64,000 nucleotides of DNA from the NCBI GenBank assembly GCA_012862575.1, contig BLSF01000041.1, forward strand, positions 62,001-126,000, given 5' to 3'. This document shows positions 1-11,112 of the stretch, in pieces; positions within the stretch are counted from its first letter, which is position 1; each line of letters starts with the position of its first letter. The DNA is from Parietichytrium sp. I65-24A. Taxonomy: Eukaryota > Sar > Bigyra > Thraustochytrida > Thraustochytriidae. Made by a program: the position numbers and the translations under genes. The notes beneath the pieces are model-generated. The model was not told where the DNA came from and ran no database searches. It was given only the letters and a program-made list of their open reading frames with translations.

Positions 1-2170
1 TAAACCAAGCTCCGATGACTTTCAGAAAGCTGTGCATTTAAAGTCTTACGGTCAGTGTTAACTCCAAGAGGGGGGTTCTCTGCATCGGGCTCCCTTTCTC
101 CGTGATAGAAGGTGCAAGTTTGACCGGCACGAAATTTTCTTGTCCAATTTCTTAGCTGTTGCACTCTGGATGTCAGGTGTTCACTACGTGTATACTAGCA
201 ACGAAGTGCGACTGGCTGTTTTCCTGGTTTTGGCTCTTGCTACAGTGAATGAACCGGGCTGCAAATACTTATATACACATCAAGCAGAATTCACAGTGTC
301 AGAAAAGAGAAGAAATGAAAGAGAGTGATGGACTCACATGGACTCAATTTCTGTTCAGTGGAGACAAATCTATTCTGCCATCTACTGCTTACTATAGTGC
401 ACACTGATTCGTTGCGGTCTCTCATCCGTTATACAGAGCCTTACCGTGACCTAAAATCGCCAAACCCCTGAGAATACACAAATTTGAACAGCCAGCCACT
501 CAAAGCGTCCATTTCTAGAGTCAACAATTTTTGGCTTCCTCTTCCTTCCTTTTTTTGTTACAACTCACTGTTTAGCTTTCTCTTCTGTATAGGAATATTT
601 AAACACTTGGCTGTGAAGCGCATCCTGACGGTCAGGAGCCCAGATGGGGGTACAGTACATTATGATTCTCGTGCGTGTAAACATTGAGTCAATTCGCCAG
701 AGTCTCGAGCATCAGCGGAGTCATTACACTGAATACTGCCTGGGGATAGGTTTTTTCCTAGACTGCTGGTCGTCTAAAAAAAAAAAATAGGGCGCAGCTC
801 GGAAGGGTAAAAATTACACAGATCTCCTTCTGTGGCGGTACAATACACTGCTGCACACAGTAGCCTAGGCAACCTATGTGCTGTTTCATGTATGTTGAAA
901 GAGTGAAGTCGTTTGCACATGCCTTCTCCCACGTCCAATCTGGGACAATCTCGGACAACTTTCGTCAATTGATTCATGTAAACATTCGCTGCGTCATGCC
1001 AATCTGTGGTCACAAGCCCAGTCACGGGTTGCGCCTCATCGCAGATAGAGCTGAGTTCTGAACAAGGTGTCAGCAACTAGTGGCGTCAAGGAACTGCCTG
1101 TGAAGTTATCGGAATCTTCTCGCCGCTCTCCAATTTGTTTCTGACACTCTGGCCACCAGACGAACTATACAAGCTAGAGTGCTCCAAGTTTCACAGGCCC
1201 GACGAGCTCGGCAATTTACTAAAATTTAACAAAGTCGAAGGGCTGCATTGGCAGCATGTATTGGTACTCAGTACTGTTCCCTCGCCTCCGAAGTTTTAGT
1301 AAAACTAGCGGAATGGCGGTGCGGTGCCAAATTGAGCACGCGTTCTAGCCCCAATTCTTTCTTCAATTAGCAGGCAGAGCTCCCATCTTCTCGGCGGATT
1401 TTGGTGGCTCTTGAGCTTGCCGAGCTGATGATGATCTCAAGTAGATGAAAGCTAAGGATCTCACAAACTGAAAGCTCGAAACACACATTTTCTTAAGACT
1501 TAAACTCTTCAAACTATTTGCATTGATCTTGAACTACTCACAGTCAATCAGGAGATGTCTTTTCACAGTCATGTGTGTTCAATTAACTTCAAAACTTAAT
1601 TCATTGTCATCTCTTTCATTTTTTCATGAACAGCTGATTGATTGATTTACCGGCAATTTGTTTTGTCTCGATCATTTTCCATTGATTCAAGTTACTCTAA
1701 TAGTACATTATTAGATGCCCTATCATGGCAGATAGCCCAAACAATAGTGCCAAGGGGAAAAAATCCAACCTCATCCGAAATTCGCACCCGCACGTCCCTC
1801 CGCACCGCCTCGGCCGCACTCTCTAAACCCCTCTACCAATCCTCCTAGTCCTCCCCACAGCCTCAAAACATCTCCGCGCGAATCTCGAATCTCTCTCTCC
1901 CCGACAGTTAGATCTCCTTCACAACCTTCACACTCGCAGACCTTTTCCTCCAGCAGCTCCTAGCGCCGGCCACCACTTACCCCTAGCACCCACTCCTCAG
2001 CCGCGGACCACGGCGCCCGACGAAAGACGAAAGCAGGCGTACATCGCAGAAGACATCGCAGAATAGCTTTACTTGGGACTCACTTCGGGATACTTACCGT
2101 CAGGGATTGGCAGCCACGTGTGTGTGTGTGAGAGAGAGAGAAAGAGAGTGAAAGAGAGAGAGAGATCAAG
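1..2170. other. Intergenic, no gene seen
   Basis: Both strands show only short, low-quality reading frames without recognisable domains, so I see no gene up to the ATG at 2171. The only structure is the TG/GA simple tract at its right end, listed separately. A distal exon of a gene lying left of the window cannot be excluded. Confidence 0.5.
2119..2165 (+). repeat. TG then GA simple repeat next to a start codon
   Basis: A run of TG dinucleotides passes into GA dinucleotides and ends 5 bp before the ATG at 2171, so it probably lies in the 5' leader or core promoter. It is one of several purine-rich (GA on the sense strand) tracts that sit near starts in this window. Confidence 0.8.
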
Positions 2171-2863
2171 ATGGCCAAAGCAGCAACTTCGCGAGCAAGA
2201 TCCAAGTCGCCAGCGCCGCGAAAGGCGAAAACGGCCAAGTCGCCAGCTTCTTCCAAGCGCAAACCCGAGGATGATTCCGAGGATACGGAGGAGAACCGCA
2301 CGGAGCAAGTGGAGGATGTGAAAGCTGGGAGCGAGGAGGAGGTAGAAGAGGACGAGGATGAGAATGAGAATGAGAATGAGAATGAGGAGCCTGTTCTGAA
2401 GAAAGCTGCGAAGAAGGTAAAGGCCAAGGCGAAGAAATTGGTGCAGGAGTCGGAGTCGGAATCCGAGTCCGAAGATGAGGAGCATTTGACGGACGCCAGC
2501 GGCCATCATGTGGAGACTGCGAGGAATGTGGAGAGGCTTGTGTATTCCGGCCTGGTGTTTCTGGCTTTGGCTCTGTGGTGGGATGACAGCGTAGGCAATG
2601 ATCTCAAGGTGAATGGGAAGAGCTTCAAGAATGTAATTGTGGCGATCATCTTTAGCCTCGGCTTGCAGCACATTGTGGCAGCAAAGACGCCTGACGCGGT
2701 CCGCCACTCCCTCCAGTACGGCATGTTTGGGTGGATCGCCATTGCGCTCACTATCATTCATACCTACAATGAAGGAAAACTCGACATGGTTGCTATTATC
2801 ATTCTCTCGTTTTGCTGCCTGGCGACTATACTTTCCATCTATGCGTGCTACTACAGCGGGTAA
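2171..2863 (+). CDS. Membrane protein with charged N-terminal tail and four C-terminal helices
   Basis: This 230-residue single-exon protein is in two parts. Residues 1-110 are disordered: first a basic, Ala/Lys/Ser/Pro-rich stretch that looks like a histone H1 tail, then a strongly acidic Glu/Asp region with an EN repeat and SE repeats that resemble CK2 sites. Residues about 123-228 hold four hydrophobic segments (about 123-140, 153-172, 184-200, 207-228) joined by short loops, ending YYSG. I do not recognise the family. The tail could face the cytosol or nucleoplasm and bind nucleic acid or histones, which would fit a nuclear-envelope or ER protein, but that is inference. A GA tract lies 5 bp upstream of the ATG. 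The next gene converges on it 569 bp downstream. Confidence 0.75.
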   Translation: MAKAATSRARSKSPAPRKAKTAKSPASSKRKPEDDSEDTEENRTEQVEDVKAGSEEEVEEDEDENENENENEEPVLKKAAKKVKAKAKKLVQESESESESEDEEHLTDASGHHVETARNVERLVYSGLVFLALALWWDDSVGNDLKVNGKSFKNVIVAIIFSLGLQHIVAAKTPDAVRHSLQYGMFGWIAIALTIIHTYNEGKLDMVAIIILSFCCLATILSIYACYYSG

Positions 2864-3289
2864 ACGTCGAGCGGCCATGTGTAGATGTAACAGGAGCAAA
2901 CATATGGGGTGATGCTCCACCTCAGCTTTGCACATGTACTAGACCAGCGCAGCTCTTCCAAGCTTTAGAGAAGAGTTTTAATCACAGGTGCGGGACCTGT
3001 TTCAATTTAACAAAAAAAAGTTACAGTCTTTTTTCCCTTTTTTTTTGTCCTTCCGAGTCACAGCTTCAGGTTTGCATCACCTTCTTCCTGAACAAAAAAG
3101 GATTTAGCACAAGGTTTTTTGTAGAGGGCAACGGGTTTGACATGAGGCAGCATGTCGATTTCGAGAGCCGTTCTACTTTTCAACAACCTGGCATCTACTT
3201 TTCAAATAACACTTATTGCGTCCATTTCTGTTTTCGCGTAGAGAAAGTTTGCCACATGAGCGAAGGATGAGATTGACAAAAAAAGATAA

Positions 3290-3311
3290 AGAGAGAGAGA
3301 GAGAGAGAGAA
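3290..3311 (+). repeat. GA simple repeat
   Basis: Uninterrupted GA dinucleotides lie in the space between two convergent genes (stops at 2863 and 3433). Confidence 0.8.
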
Positions 3312-3432
3312 GGTCGAGATAAACGCGAGGAGGGTGGAGATGGAGTTCATTCACAATTTGAGGAAGAAGTAGTGGAAAATAAAGAGAAAAAGACCATTCC
3401 GTTTTGGCCCTGGAGCTAATTCTCGAGCTGAA

Positions 3433-4493
3433 TTACACCTTCTTTTTCAACGCACGCTCCGAGTAAAGCTTGCCGAGCGGAAGGAACCGGCTGTGAGTAG
3501 TCTGATAATAAGCATACTTTTTGTACTTTTGCGCGGTAAGGTGCTCGGAAAAGTAAGACGACGCATGGAAGAGGCAAATGAGAAGACCCGAACCAATCAA
3601 CGCCGGCCAAACTTCCTTGCTGCTCGAGTTCAAGTGCCAAGCCCACAACGAGAGGCAGCACCAGACCATTTGTTCGCAGGTGTAATTTGGGTGGCCTGGT
3701 GGAAGTAAGAATCCCAGATTAAAGTGTCGCTCGTGCGGTTAGTGAAATGTCAACAACAAAATCAGTGTGCCAAGGTGATTTTGATCAAGAACTTACGGCA
3801 GATAGAAAACATGCCAGAGCGGAGGAAGCCGTCTTTGTACTCACCGGTGAGCTTCTCGCCTTGCTCTATGCGACGGTACTTTTCGGTCTGAAACTCATAC
3901 TGCTCCTGGTCGGCCAAACCCTCCAGCGCAACAGCAATGAGGATGGCAACGGCGATGGCAATCTCGACCTTGTCGACCGGAGAGTCGCTGTATTCCAGCA
4001 AAAGGAAGCAAGGAAACGTGAGAAGCATAAGCAAGATGTGCTGATAGACGCAGATGAAGAAAAAGTTGAAGAGCTCCCAGACAAACGGCATCTCGTCCGC
4101 CTTGAGCATTTTGCGCACATGCACCCATCGGTAATCTTCCTCCCCGCTCCACAAAGGCCAAGTGTACCCGCCTCGGCGTGCAAAGTTGAGCGTCAGTCTG
4201 GCTCCCCACACCAAGACCACAAACAAGACAAGCGCAATCCTCGGGCTACCATCAGAGTACGCGAAGAAGATGGCAGTGTATACACATGGCGTGATGGACC
4301 ACAGTTTGTCCACTTGCGAGTAATTCTTCGACGCCAGCGACGCCACCCAGCACACCAGAATGAACGCCGTGCATGTATCAAAGCACGTGCACACCGCCGC
4401 CTTCGATTCATCCGAGTAGTCCTTAAACGCCCACCAGCTCGGCGCGTATTTCACCGCATCCTTCAGCACTCCCAACGCCTGACAAGTCGCCAT
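3433..4493 (-). CDS. DUF1295 (steroid-reductase-like) membrane protein, two exons
   Basis: Exons are 3797-4493 and 3433-3695 on the minus strand, separated by a 101-bp intron (GTAAGT donor, CAG acceptor). The spliced product is 319 residues. It matches the DUF1295 family, polytopic ER-type membrane proteins related to 3-oxo-5-alpha-steroid 4-dehydrogenases and ICMT methyltransferases. Visible family marks are VDKLWS near residue 62, GARLTLNFARR, the EDYRW motif and, rebuilt exactly across the splice junction, the C-terminal RHPNY signature. This junction match is strong support for the intron. About seven hydrophobic segments are visible. The substrate is not known for this family. The ATG at 4493 is followed upstream (4494-4555) by a CT/CA tract that reads GA/GT in the gene's sense. 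Confidence 0.88.
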
Positions 4494-5424
4494 CTCCTTC
4501 TCCCTCTCTCTCTCTCTCCCTCACAAACACACTCTCTCTCACACTCTCACACACGCTGTTCACACAGGTACACACCCTCTTCCCGCAGTCCCCTCAAGCA
4601 AATTCGCCGCCTATTTTGCCGATATCGTGCGCGCCCTCACAAACAACTTGGGTGGTTTGCCGTCGCTCAGGAAGGTAGAATTTAGAATTTACTGTTAGAA
4701 AAGTGGCGTTTGGGAAGACCCGGTTGGGTTAGTGTATTCGGTAAGGTCTGGGTGTAAGGGAGGGGTTTGATGAATTATGGTTTGATGATATGTTTGGGGA
4801 TAGGAGTGCGGGGAAAATATCTTTGCGGGGCTAGGCGGAGGGGTAGGTGATTGATAGGCGAGGGAATTTTTTTTGAAATGAAAGTCCTGGAGGGTGTTAG
4901 TGGTTCTCCTTATGAAATTGATATGGTTTGGGATAGCCGTTTCTTAGTCTAAGAGGATTTTAAAGGTTTTTGTAAGGACCCATTAAGAGATTGCAGTATG
5001 ATCAATTAAGACGAAAAGCATGGTTGAGGGACTACTGTTCATTAGCTCTTGAGGCTAAGAAGCCCGGTGCTTGTTCCTATGAAGCTGAGGATCCACTTGT
5101 ACTGCGTACAGTAACTGACTCTACTCTTAGGATTAGGACTATCCTACACTCTTTCTCTAATTGAACGGCTACCTGGAAAGTAGCCAACACATAGCATCAG
5201 ATCTATAGATATGAGGAGTAGGCCAGGCATAGACAGGTCTAAAGAACAGAAGAGAATTCGTTCCCGACGAACGAAATGAACAGAGACTGCTTTTTGCACA
5301 CCATTGCACACCTCTTTTCCACTTCTTACCAACGCAACAGAAGAAGAGGAGTCCCACGTGTCATCACATCGCAAGCTCATTCACTCATTCACAGTCAACC
5401 ATTGAATGCCGGGCGCTTTTCGCA

Positions 5425-5525
5425 CGTGTTTGTTTGATTGTTTGACTGTTTGATTGTTTGACTGTTTTGTTTGATTGTTTGACTGTTTTAGTGATTGTTT
5501 AATTGTTTGATTGTTTGACTGTTTG
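5425..5525. repeat. TTTGATTG/TTTGACTG minisatellite
   Basis: Alternating 8-base variants form an approximately 16-bp unit repeated several times. Translation gives an artificial QSNNQT peptide on the minus strand, which is not taken as a gene. Confidence 0.8.
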
Positions 5526-6143
5526 AGTTCTTGTTTCTGAGTATTTCTGAGTTCTTGTTTTCGGAGCAGTTTGACAGACTGGTCGTGACTCGTGACTACT
5601 CCAACTTTGAGTTTGCACTCGGCCACGCGAACATCTTCTTCCTTCTCTTCTTTTCTTTTCGCTTCGTTTCATTTCGTTTCATTCATTGGACATCACAAGT
5701 ATGATCAAAGCATCCGTCCTGACAATTCACTGGCAGAAGTGAAGAAAACGCGAAAAATTGTCCACGACAAAGAACTCCTTTGCAAAACGGCTCACGTGGC
5801 GAAGCGGCGACCAACAAATACGCGTCTTCGAAAGCTTTCCAGCACTCGACGAACAGCTATGAGTTGAGGTCTAGAGGACCGTGACAGACGCTCAATCGCA
5901 CGAAGCGAGGTTCAACTAGGCCATCTCCGTCGCCATCCTTACACTTGCGCCGCCATCTCCTCCATCTCCAATCGGTCTGCATTGCAGTCCAGTTGCAAAT
6001 TGCAAATTGCAAGTTGCAAGTTTTGGACCCTGCACATTGGCTGCTCGCGTTCCGAACGATTGGACCCTGCGTCTACTCGCAGAAGAGGCTCTGAAGTCTA
6101 GTTCCGACGGCACTTGGCGACTGCAAACGATTGCAAATAAGCT

Positions 6144-6182
6144 AATTGCAAATTGCAAATTGCAAATTGCAAATTGCAAATT
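6144..6182. repeat. CAAATTG tandem repeat
   Basis: About five copies of a GCAAATT/CAAATTG 7-mer occur in tandem. A related, less regular cluster (with CAAGTTG variants) lies at 5994-6019, about 125 bp to the left. Confidence 0.8.
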
Positions 6183-6912
6183 CAACGAAAGCTGGAGCCT
6201 TGACAGTGATTTAGAAAAGAGAAAAGAGGAAGAGGAAAAGAAAAAGCAAAGGCCCTTTTGAATTGAAAACCGTTGCACAAACTTTCGAAGACGAAGGACG
6301 CTTCGAGGTTCAAGTTAGACGCGAGACTCGGCACAGTAGAGTTGGAAGTGGCGTGAAGCAAAGCCCAGTGCGAAGAGAGAGGCGGCCAACGAGTCCTTGT
6401 ACTCAGTACCGTGTGCTCGCATAGAAAGTGGCGCGAAAGCTGCGAATAGGTTCACTAGCTGACGGCGGCGGTCTTTAATTTAACAGCGAATGCACGCCGC
6501 TAGTAGTCCAACCGCCCTCGAAGACAGCTCCCACACCCCACACCCCACACCCACAACCCACGCTTGCAGCGCAGGCGCAGGCGCACGCCGCCAAAACCCG
6601 CACTTGCCCAGGTGAGTATTGACTGCGAGTGCTGAGTGGGCGAGGCCTCGAGACCAGCTCTTCTTGTGGCCACAGTGTGAGAGGGCAAGTTGTTTCGAGC
6701 CACGGAGCTGGCTGTGTTGGTGCGAAGATAGGCGCTTTTTTCATTCACTGTAGCTTTGCCAAATCAGCCAGGTGCCCAAACACTGAATTGTATCGCCTCG
6801 TCTCGGAGAAGCTGGTGACTCGGTCAAGTGCAAGTGCGCCAATCTGCGGGAAAATAACTTGAACAAATCGTCCTCCTGCGACGGCGTCAAGGTTCAATCA
6901 CGATCTGGCGGA

Positions 6913-7497
6913 ATGTTCGGCATGGAAGGGGATCACCAAAACATCGATCTTGCTGCGAGAATCCCCGAACTTAAGAAAACGGCCGCTTGGTATTTCAAGC
7001 CTACCCCAAGCGCCAGTTCGAAGGCAATTGAAGGGCATGTTCCGCAAAGCAAGCGGAGGAAGGTGCAACACGGTGGCGTGCCTGCGCCCCAAGAAGGCGC
7101 TACAAGAAATCTCAACCACCACAAGTCCATGTTTGCGCCCGCGGACGAGGAGTCGCAAAAACAGATCTTGGAACTTGCGGAAATCACCCCGGTGGGACGA
7201 CAAGGTGGGGGATATGAATGCCTGCTGTGTAGCAAATTCTTTGCATACCGGCAGCACCTACAAACTCATGTGAAGACGGTGCATCTCCGGATCAAAAATT
7301 TTCAATGTGATGTGTGCGCCAAGAAATTCGGCGAGAAGAGCGCTCTTGCCAAGCATAAACGAACGGTGCACGAGAAGGCCCGCCCCTTCCAATGCAGCAA
7401 ATGCAAGTTGGCGTTCGGGCAGCGCGCCCACTTACAAAAACACTTGAACTCCAAGTGTGGATGCAGGTCTGCTTCAAGCCCTTCCGACTTTAGCTGA
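6913..7497 (+). CDS. C2H2 zinc-finger protein with three fingers
   Basis: This 194-residue protein starts at the first ATG of the frame (MFGME); the frame is open for 18 codons upstream without an ATG, so an upstream exon is possible. Residues 1-105 are low-complexity with a basic KRRKV stretch that could be a nuclear localisation signal. Three fingers follow: ECLLC with H-x4-H, CDVC with H-x4-H, and CSKC ending H-x4-C. The third is therefore of the C2HC type, with an extra Cys just after. The linkers are shorter and less TGEKP-like than in classical tandem fingers. It is probably a sequence-specific DNA-binding regulator; its target cannot be predicted. Its stop lies only 19 bp from the stop of the converging receptor-like gene. 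Confidence 0.82.
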   Translation: MFGMEGDHQNIDLAARIPELKKTAAWYFKPTPSASSKAIEGHVPQSKRRKVQHGGVPAPQEGATRNLNHHKSMFAPADEESQKQILELAEITPVGRQGGGYECLLCSKFFAYRQHLQTHVKTVHLRIKNFQCDVCAKKFGEKSALAKHKRTVHEKARPFQCSKCKLAFGQRAHLQKHLNSKCGCRSASSPSDFS

Positions 7498-7516
7498 TGT
7501 GAACGGAACTGACGAT

Positions 7517-8647
7517 CTATTCGCTATGTGAAGACGCAATCGAATCTCCCGTGTGCTCTTTCGGGTGCTCTTTCACACTGACCGAGTGGTTGGAACTTTG
7601 CGCCTCAGAGTAGTTGGACGTTTTCGTTGTGACACTGGTGGAGGGCTTAACGGGCTGGCCTTTGAAGAGTCGCACTCGATATAGACCCTTTCTTCCCCAT
7701 CGCTTGGGTATCCAGCTCTTGGACATTGCCAACAAAGCAGCGGTGTTTATGACCATATCCAAAATGTACCCCGTGTAAGAGATGACAGACAAGAATGCCG
7801 TGTCAGGGTTTGAGCGATCACGAAAGGTTGAAAATAGATTGCCCACGAGCTGAAACAGGAATGTGGAGAAGATTTGTATCATGGAAAGCCGGAGACTCTT
7901 GAAAGTCGATCGGCGAATTGATTTCATCTCGTTCTGAATCTTCTGGGTCGTGACGCCCATGCTCTGCTCGCTTCGCATCTCCCGCAAGTGCAAAAACACT
8001 GGAGTGATGAAGAGAACAAGAAAACAAATGCTGAGGCTGGTGTCTGCAAACAAGAATATCCAGGCGATAATAATGTCTGTCTTCATGACGCACTGATACC
8101 CGAAAAAGATCTCTCCACCGAATAGAAATGTACCAACGATGGCAAGCAATGGCACCAAGTACTTGGACACAAACGTTGAAAGAGTTAGCAACTGATGCAG
8201 GAATCTGTTGTACAGTTTTCTAGACAATCGGGCTCGATAGCTCAAGATCGAATAATTCGTCCACATTGACAATGTGTAAAAGAGCGCCGTGATTTTGTTG
8301 CACACGCTGCACAACACTGCTTCGCTTGGATCGTAATACGCCCACCACAACAAGGGGAAGTTTGCAAGTTGTGTAAGCACCGACAACAACAAGTTCAAAA
8401 AAATGAATGACAGAACTCGCACCGAAGTTCTCCCATGTTTTTTGCCAAGACTTAAATCCCTCCAAAAAAATACGCCCATCTTCATTTCTTTTAGGCGCAC
8501 ACATATGGCGTAGAAGCAGAAGAGAAAGTACACCAGCGATATCGCATTCGAGGCTCTCGCAACATAAGTCGCTGTGACGAACCTCGTGTCGGCATCGACC
8601 CCGAGGTGACTGTAGATCGAGTAGTCGGAAGCGTTTGTTGCCGACAT
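7517..8647 (-). CDS. Seven-transmembrane, receptor-like protein
   Basis: This 376-residue single-exon protein starts at the first in-frame ATG (MSATNAS); the frame stays open 28 codons further upstream with no ATG. A short N-terminus with possible N-glycosylation site NAS precedes seven hydrophobic segments, at roughly residues 28-50, 75-100, 113-140, 165-185, 195-220, 250-275 and 285-310. A basic loop lies between helices 5 and 6. The Ser/Thr-rich 65-residue C-terminal tail (STSVTTKTSNYS and following) resembles the phosphorylated tails of G-protein-coupled receptors. A YRARL sequence after helix 3 sits where DRY would be. I infer a GPCR-like receptor of no recognised family; ligand unknown. 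A non-receptor seven-helix protein cannot be ruled out. Confidence 0.72.
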   Translation of the reverse strand: MSATNASDYSIYSHLGVDADTRFVTATYVARASNAISLVYFLFCFYAICVRLKEMKMGVFFWRDLSLGKKHGRTSVRVLSFIFLNLLLSVLTQLANFPLLWWAYYDPSEAVLCSVCNKITALFYTLSMWTNYSILSYRARLSRKLYNRFLHQLLTLSTFVSKYLVPLLAIVGTFLFGGEIFFGYQCVMKTDIIIAWIFLFADTSLSICFLVLFITPVFLHLREMRSEQSMGVTTQKIQNEMKSIRRSTFKSLRLSMIQIFSTFLFQLVGNLFSTFRDRSNPDTAFLSVISYTGYILDMVINTAALLAMSKSWIPKRWGRKGLYRVRLFKGQPVKPSTSVTTKTSNYSEAQSSNHSVSVKEHPKEHTGDSIASSHSE

Positions 8648-10256
8648 GGCGCCAGGCTCCGCGAGTCGCAGCACAGGCAGTTGCGACTCGCTCTCCCCCG
8701 CCCCTGCCTTGGCCGCAAGCGTGGGCTGCACAACGCGCTCCCCGCGAGGTCAATGGTGACCTCCTTCGGGCATTTGCGCACGTATGCTTGAACGTCTTAA
8801 ATTGTTAACTCGGGTTCACGCCATCAATTGCAAGCGGTGGCTGACTCTAGCTAATGCAAGAGCTTGATGGGGTCATGTCTTGACTGAGCAAAAGAATGTT
8901 TGGCAAAATTCTTATGCACACATAATACTCAATGCCAGCTGTACGAAGTTGAATTTCTAGCTGTGTCTCGTTCATGTCTCTTGACTCACTGCGACCAAAC
9001 TTCGAAACTACGCCGGGGACTAGCTTATTTTGTACCGGTGAACAAATTTCTCGCGATCGGCACGTAAATGAACTCATTTTGACGGTTGTTGTGCTTTGAT
9101 TGACGTATCGACAGAATGCTTGGAAGTGCTCACAGCCATTAAAAGAATCCAGTAACACGTTCTAGCAAGTCCGATGTCCATTTTTGTGCTCGCTCGCAGT
9201 TCATAATTCATTCTGCGGAGCATGACAACAACTCTTTTTCACGACTTTCAACTTGGTCATCTTACTGAGAAGCTTCTTAGTTCCACAAACTTCGAGTCCA
9301 AGCCCTAAGATTCCCTGGATTCACGACAAGCCTTCGTCTGTCTCTCCGTCCGTCTGCTTGCGACGAGTGACTTCACAGTCAATATAGTATCGATCCAAAT
9401 TCTCACTAACATGTAAAGCCTTGTTACCGTTACCGGAACTATTTCCCGGAGTCCGAAGTCCGAAAATTGCCTTTAATAATTCGTCAAACAAACGGGTGTG
9501 AATGAGATGAGGACTGCGAGCGGAGTAAGGTGAGCATTGGTTGAAGATGGGTTGACCCATCAATTCCATCATCCATCTTGCCAATCTCTCGAAAGCGATG
9601 ATGGCACACATGCGCTCTTACATCAGCGACGGAGACGCAACGAGACTGCCTTCGCAAGTCCCTCAATGCGAGATGTGCCGTGTCCTTTCCGGCGCTTCAT
9701 CGTTCCAAACCAGAACATTCACATTCACGCTCCGATCCGCGTCCTCATCCACCTGTTCCGATCGTGCCCATGCGTGCCACAGCCAGTTGGACTGCCACAA
9801 GTCACTCGACGATTCTCTGTCTCTATGTTTCTCCATTTCATGAAAGCATTGAAGCATGGAAGGGTTTGGGTTACCCGCACTCGAACGAATACAGGGTTCG
9901 CGCACTAGACCTTGCCTGAACGATTGTTTGTTCGCGGATCGTTGAAGCTGCAGACAACTTGAACAAGACAAGCACGCTGCAAGACACTGGCAAGACAAAG
10001 CAGGGCCAAGTACCGGGTAAGCTTACTGAGGCGCCGTTCACACTTGGAGGTAAGACTTAGACGCCTATAAAGCAAAAAGCCTCGATCCGTTGGCAATACA
10101 TCAGTGTCTGGGAGACTCACTAGCAGCAGATTGCTTTGCTTTTGCTTTACAATACTTTGCTGTGTTCTGCTCCAAGTGCAAAGGTGGCGAGGGTTGCAAG
10201 CAAGGCTCGTCAAGGTCTGTGTCGCGAAGATCGGAAGCGGCAAACGCACAGGAAGG
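8648..10256. other. Divergent intergenic region, nothing recognised
   Basis: About 1.6 kb lie between the receptor-like gene (-) and ARL6 (+). Short frames on both strands lack family features or plausible splice-linked exons. It presumably holds both promoters. Confidence 0.5.
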
Positions 10257-10856
10257 ATGAGCAAGCTTCTGAGACGGCTGTCCTCTTCGCTGCGCTCGCT
10301 GTCGAGCAAGATTGGGAGGAATGAGGAATGTAATGTGATTATTGTGGGGCTGGACAACAGCGGGAAGAGCACGGTGATCAACTATTTGCAGCAGAGCAAC
10401 AGCGATGGCGTGGTGGAGGAAACCGCTCCAACGGTGGGCTACCGGGTCGAAACCTTCAAGCGAAAGAACCTCTCCTTCACTGCCTACGACATGAGCGGCC
10501 AAGACAAATATAGAAATTTATGGGAGAAGCAATATAGCCAAGTCAGCGCCATCATCTTTGTGATTGACTCCACAGATGTCATGCGCATGTGTGTTGCGAA
10601 GGATGAGCTCGAACTATTGCTCGAACACCCCGCGGTCAAGTCTTCACCAGTCCCTGTTTTGTTTCTGGCGAACAAAAAAGATCATCCAGACCATGTTTCA
10701 CCTGCAGACTGCATTTCCAGCCTTGGGATGGATGAAATTCGTGACCGGCCATGGTTCATTGTGGCCACCAATGCAAAGACTGGCGAAGGGGTCTCAGAGG
10801 CGTTCGACTGGCTCTCAGAGACAATAGACGCTTGCAACGAAGAATCTAAAAAGTAG
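10257..10856 (+). CDS. ARL6: ADP-ribosylation factor-like GTPase ARL6 (BBS3)
   Basis: This 199-residue small GTPase starts at MSKLLRRL. The frame continues upstream, but the upstream part does not look like ARF-family sequence. Visible motifs are the P-loop GLDNSGKST, the switch I TVGY, the ARL6-specific DMSGQ (other ARFs have DVGGQ), RNLWE, the base-binding NKKD and NAKTGEG. In known systems, GTP-bound ARL6 recruits the BBSome coat to membranes at the ciliary base for transport of ciliary membrane proteins. No Gly2 is present, as in other ARL6 proteins; the N-terminus is an amphipathic Ser/Leu/Arg helix. The gene implies that the organism makes cilia, for example on zoospores. A candidate AATAAA poly(A) signal is at 10918. 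Confidence 0.93.
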   Translation: MSKLLRRLSSSLRSLSSKIGRNEECNVIIVGLDNSGKSTVINYLQQSNSDGVVEETAPTVGYRVETFKRKNLSFTAYDMSGQDKYRNLWEKQYSQVSAIIFVIDSTDVMRMCVAKDELELLLEHPAVKSSPVPVLFLANKKDHPDHVSPADCISSLGMDEIRDRPWFIVATNAKTGEGVSEAFDWLSETIDACNEESKK

Positions 10857-10917
10857 AGTTCTAGCGAAGAAAATGATATCTCATGTTGTACACATCTAAG
10901 ATCCAAGAATTGCGGGA

Positions 10918-10923
10918 AATAAA
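10918..10923 (+). terminator. Possible AATAAA polyadenylation signal of ARL6
   Basis: A canonical hexamer lies 62 bp after the ARL6 stop codon. Whether this organism uses AATAAA is not known, so the call rests on the motif and position only. Confidence 0.35.
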
Positions 10924-11112
10924 GAGACATAGTTTGCTGTATCATTGCGGTGTGATTACCAAGCATTTACAGTTCTTCGATTGAGCAAACAAACAAATAC
11001 AAGTAGATAATACAATCACAAAACACAGATGTGCAGGTCCACAGCGAAAACGAGAAAAAGAAAAAAAGACACTCGGGCATGCAAGGCTTGTTTGCAAGAA
11101 AGCTCAGCACAC

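Larger units (their letters stand above)
4494..6912. other. Long divergent intergenic region with simple repeats
   Basis: This stretch lies between two divergent genes and shows no convincing coding sequence. It contains a GA/GT tract next to the DUF1295 start, a TTTGATTG/TTTGACTG array at 5425-5525 and two clusters of a CAAATTG-type repeat at 5994-6019 and 6144-6182. Open frames across the repeats encode only Asn/Gln/Lys/Ser peptides. Confidence 0.55.

Noticed and set aside
3762-3796. DUF1295 protein ending with KFLIKITLAH
   Set aside because: Those codons are intron read-through; splicing restores the conserved RHPNY motif.
5381-5626. Asn/Gln-rich peptide frame on the minus strand
   Set aside because: It is a translation of the TTTGATTG/TTTGACTG minisatellite.
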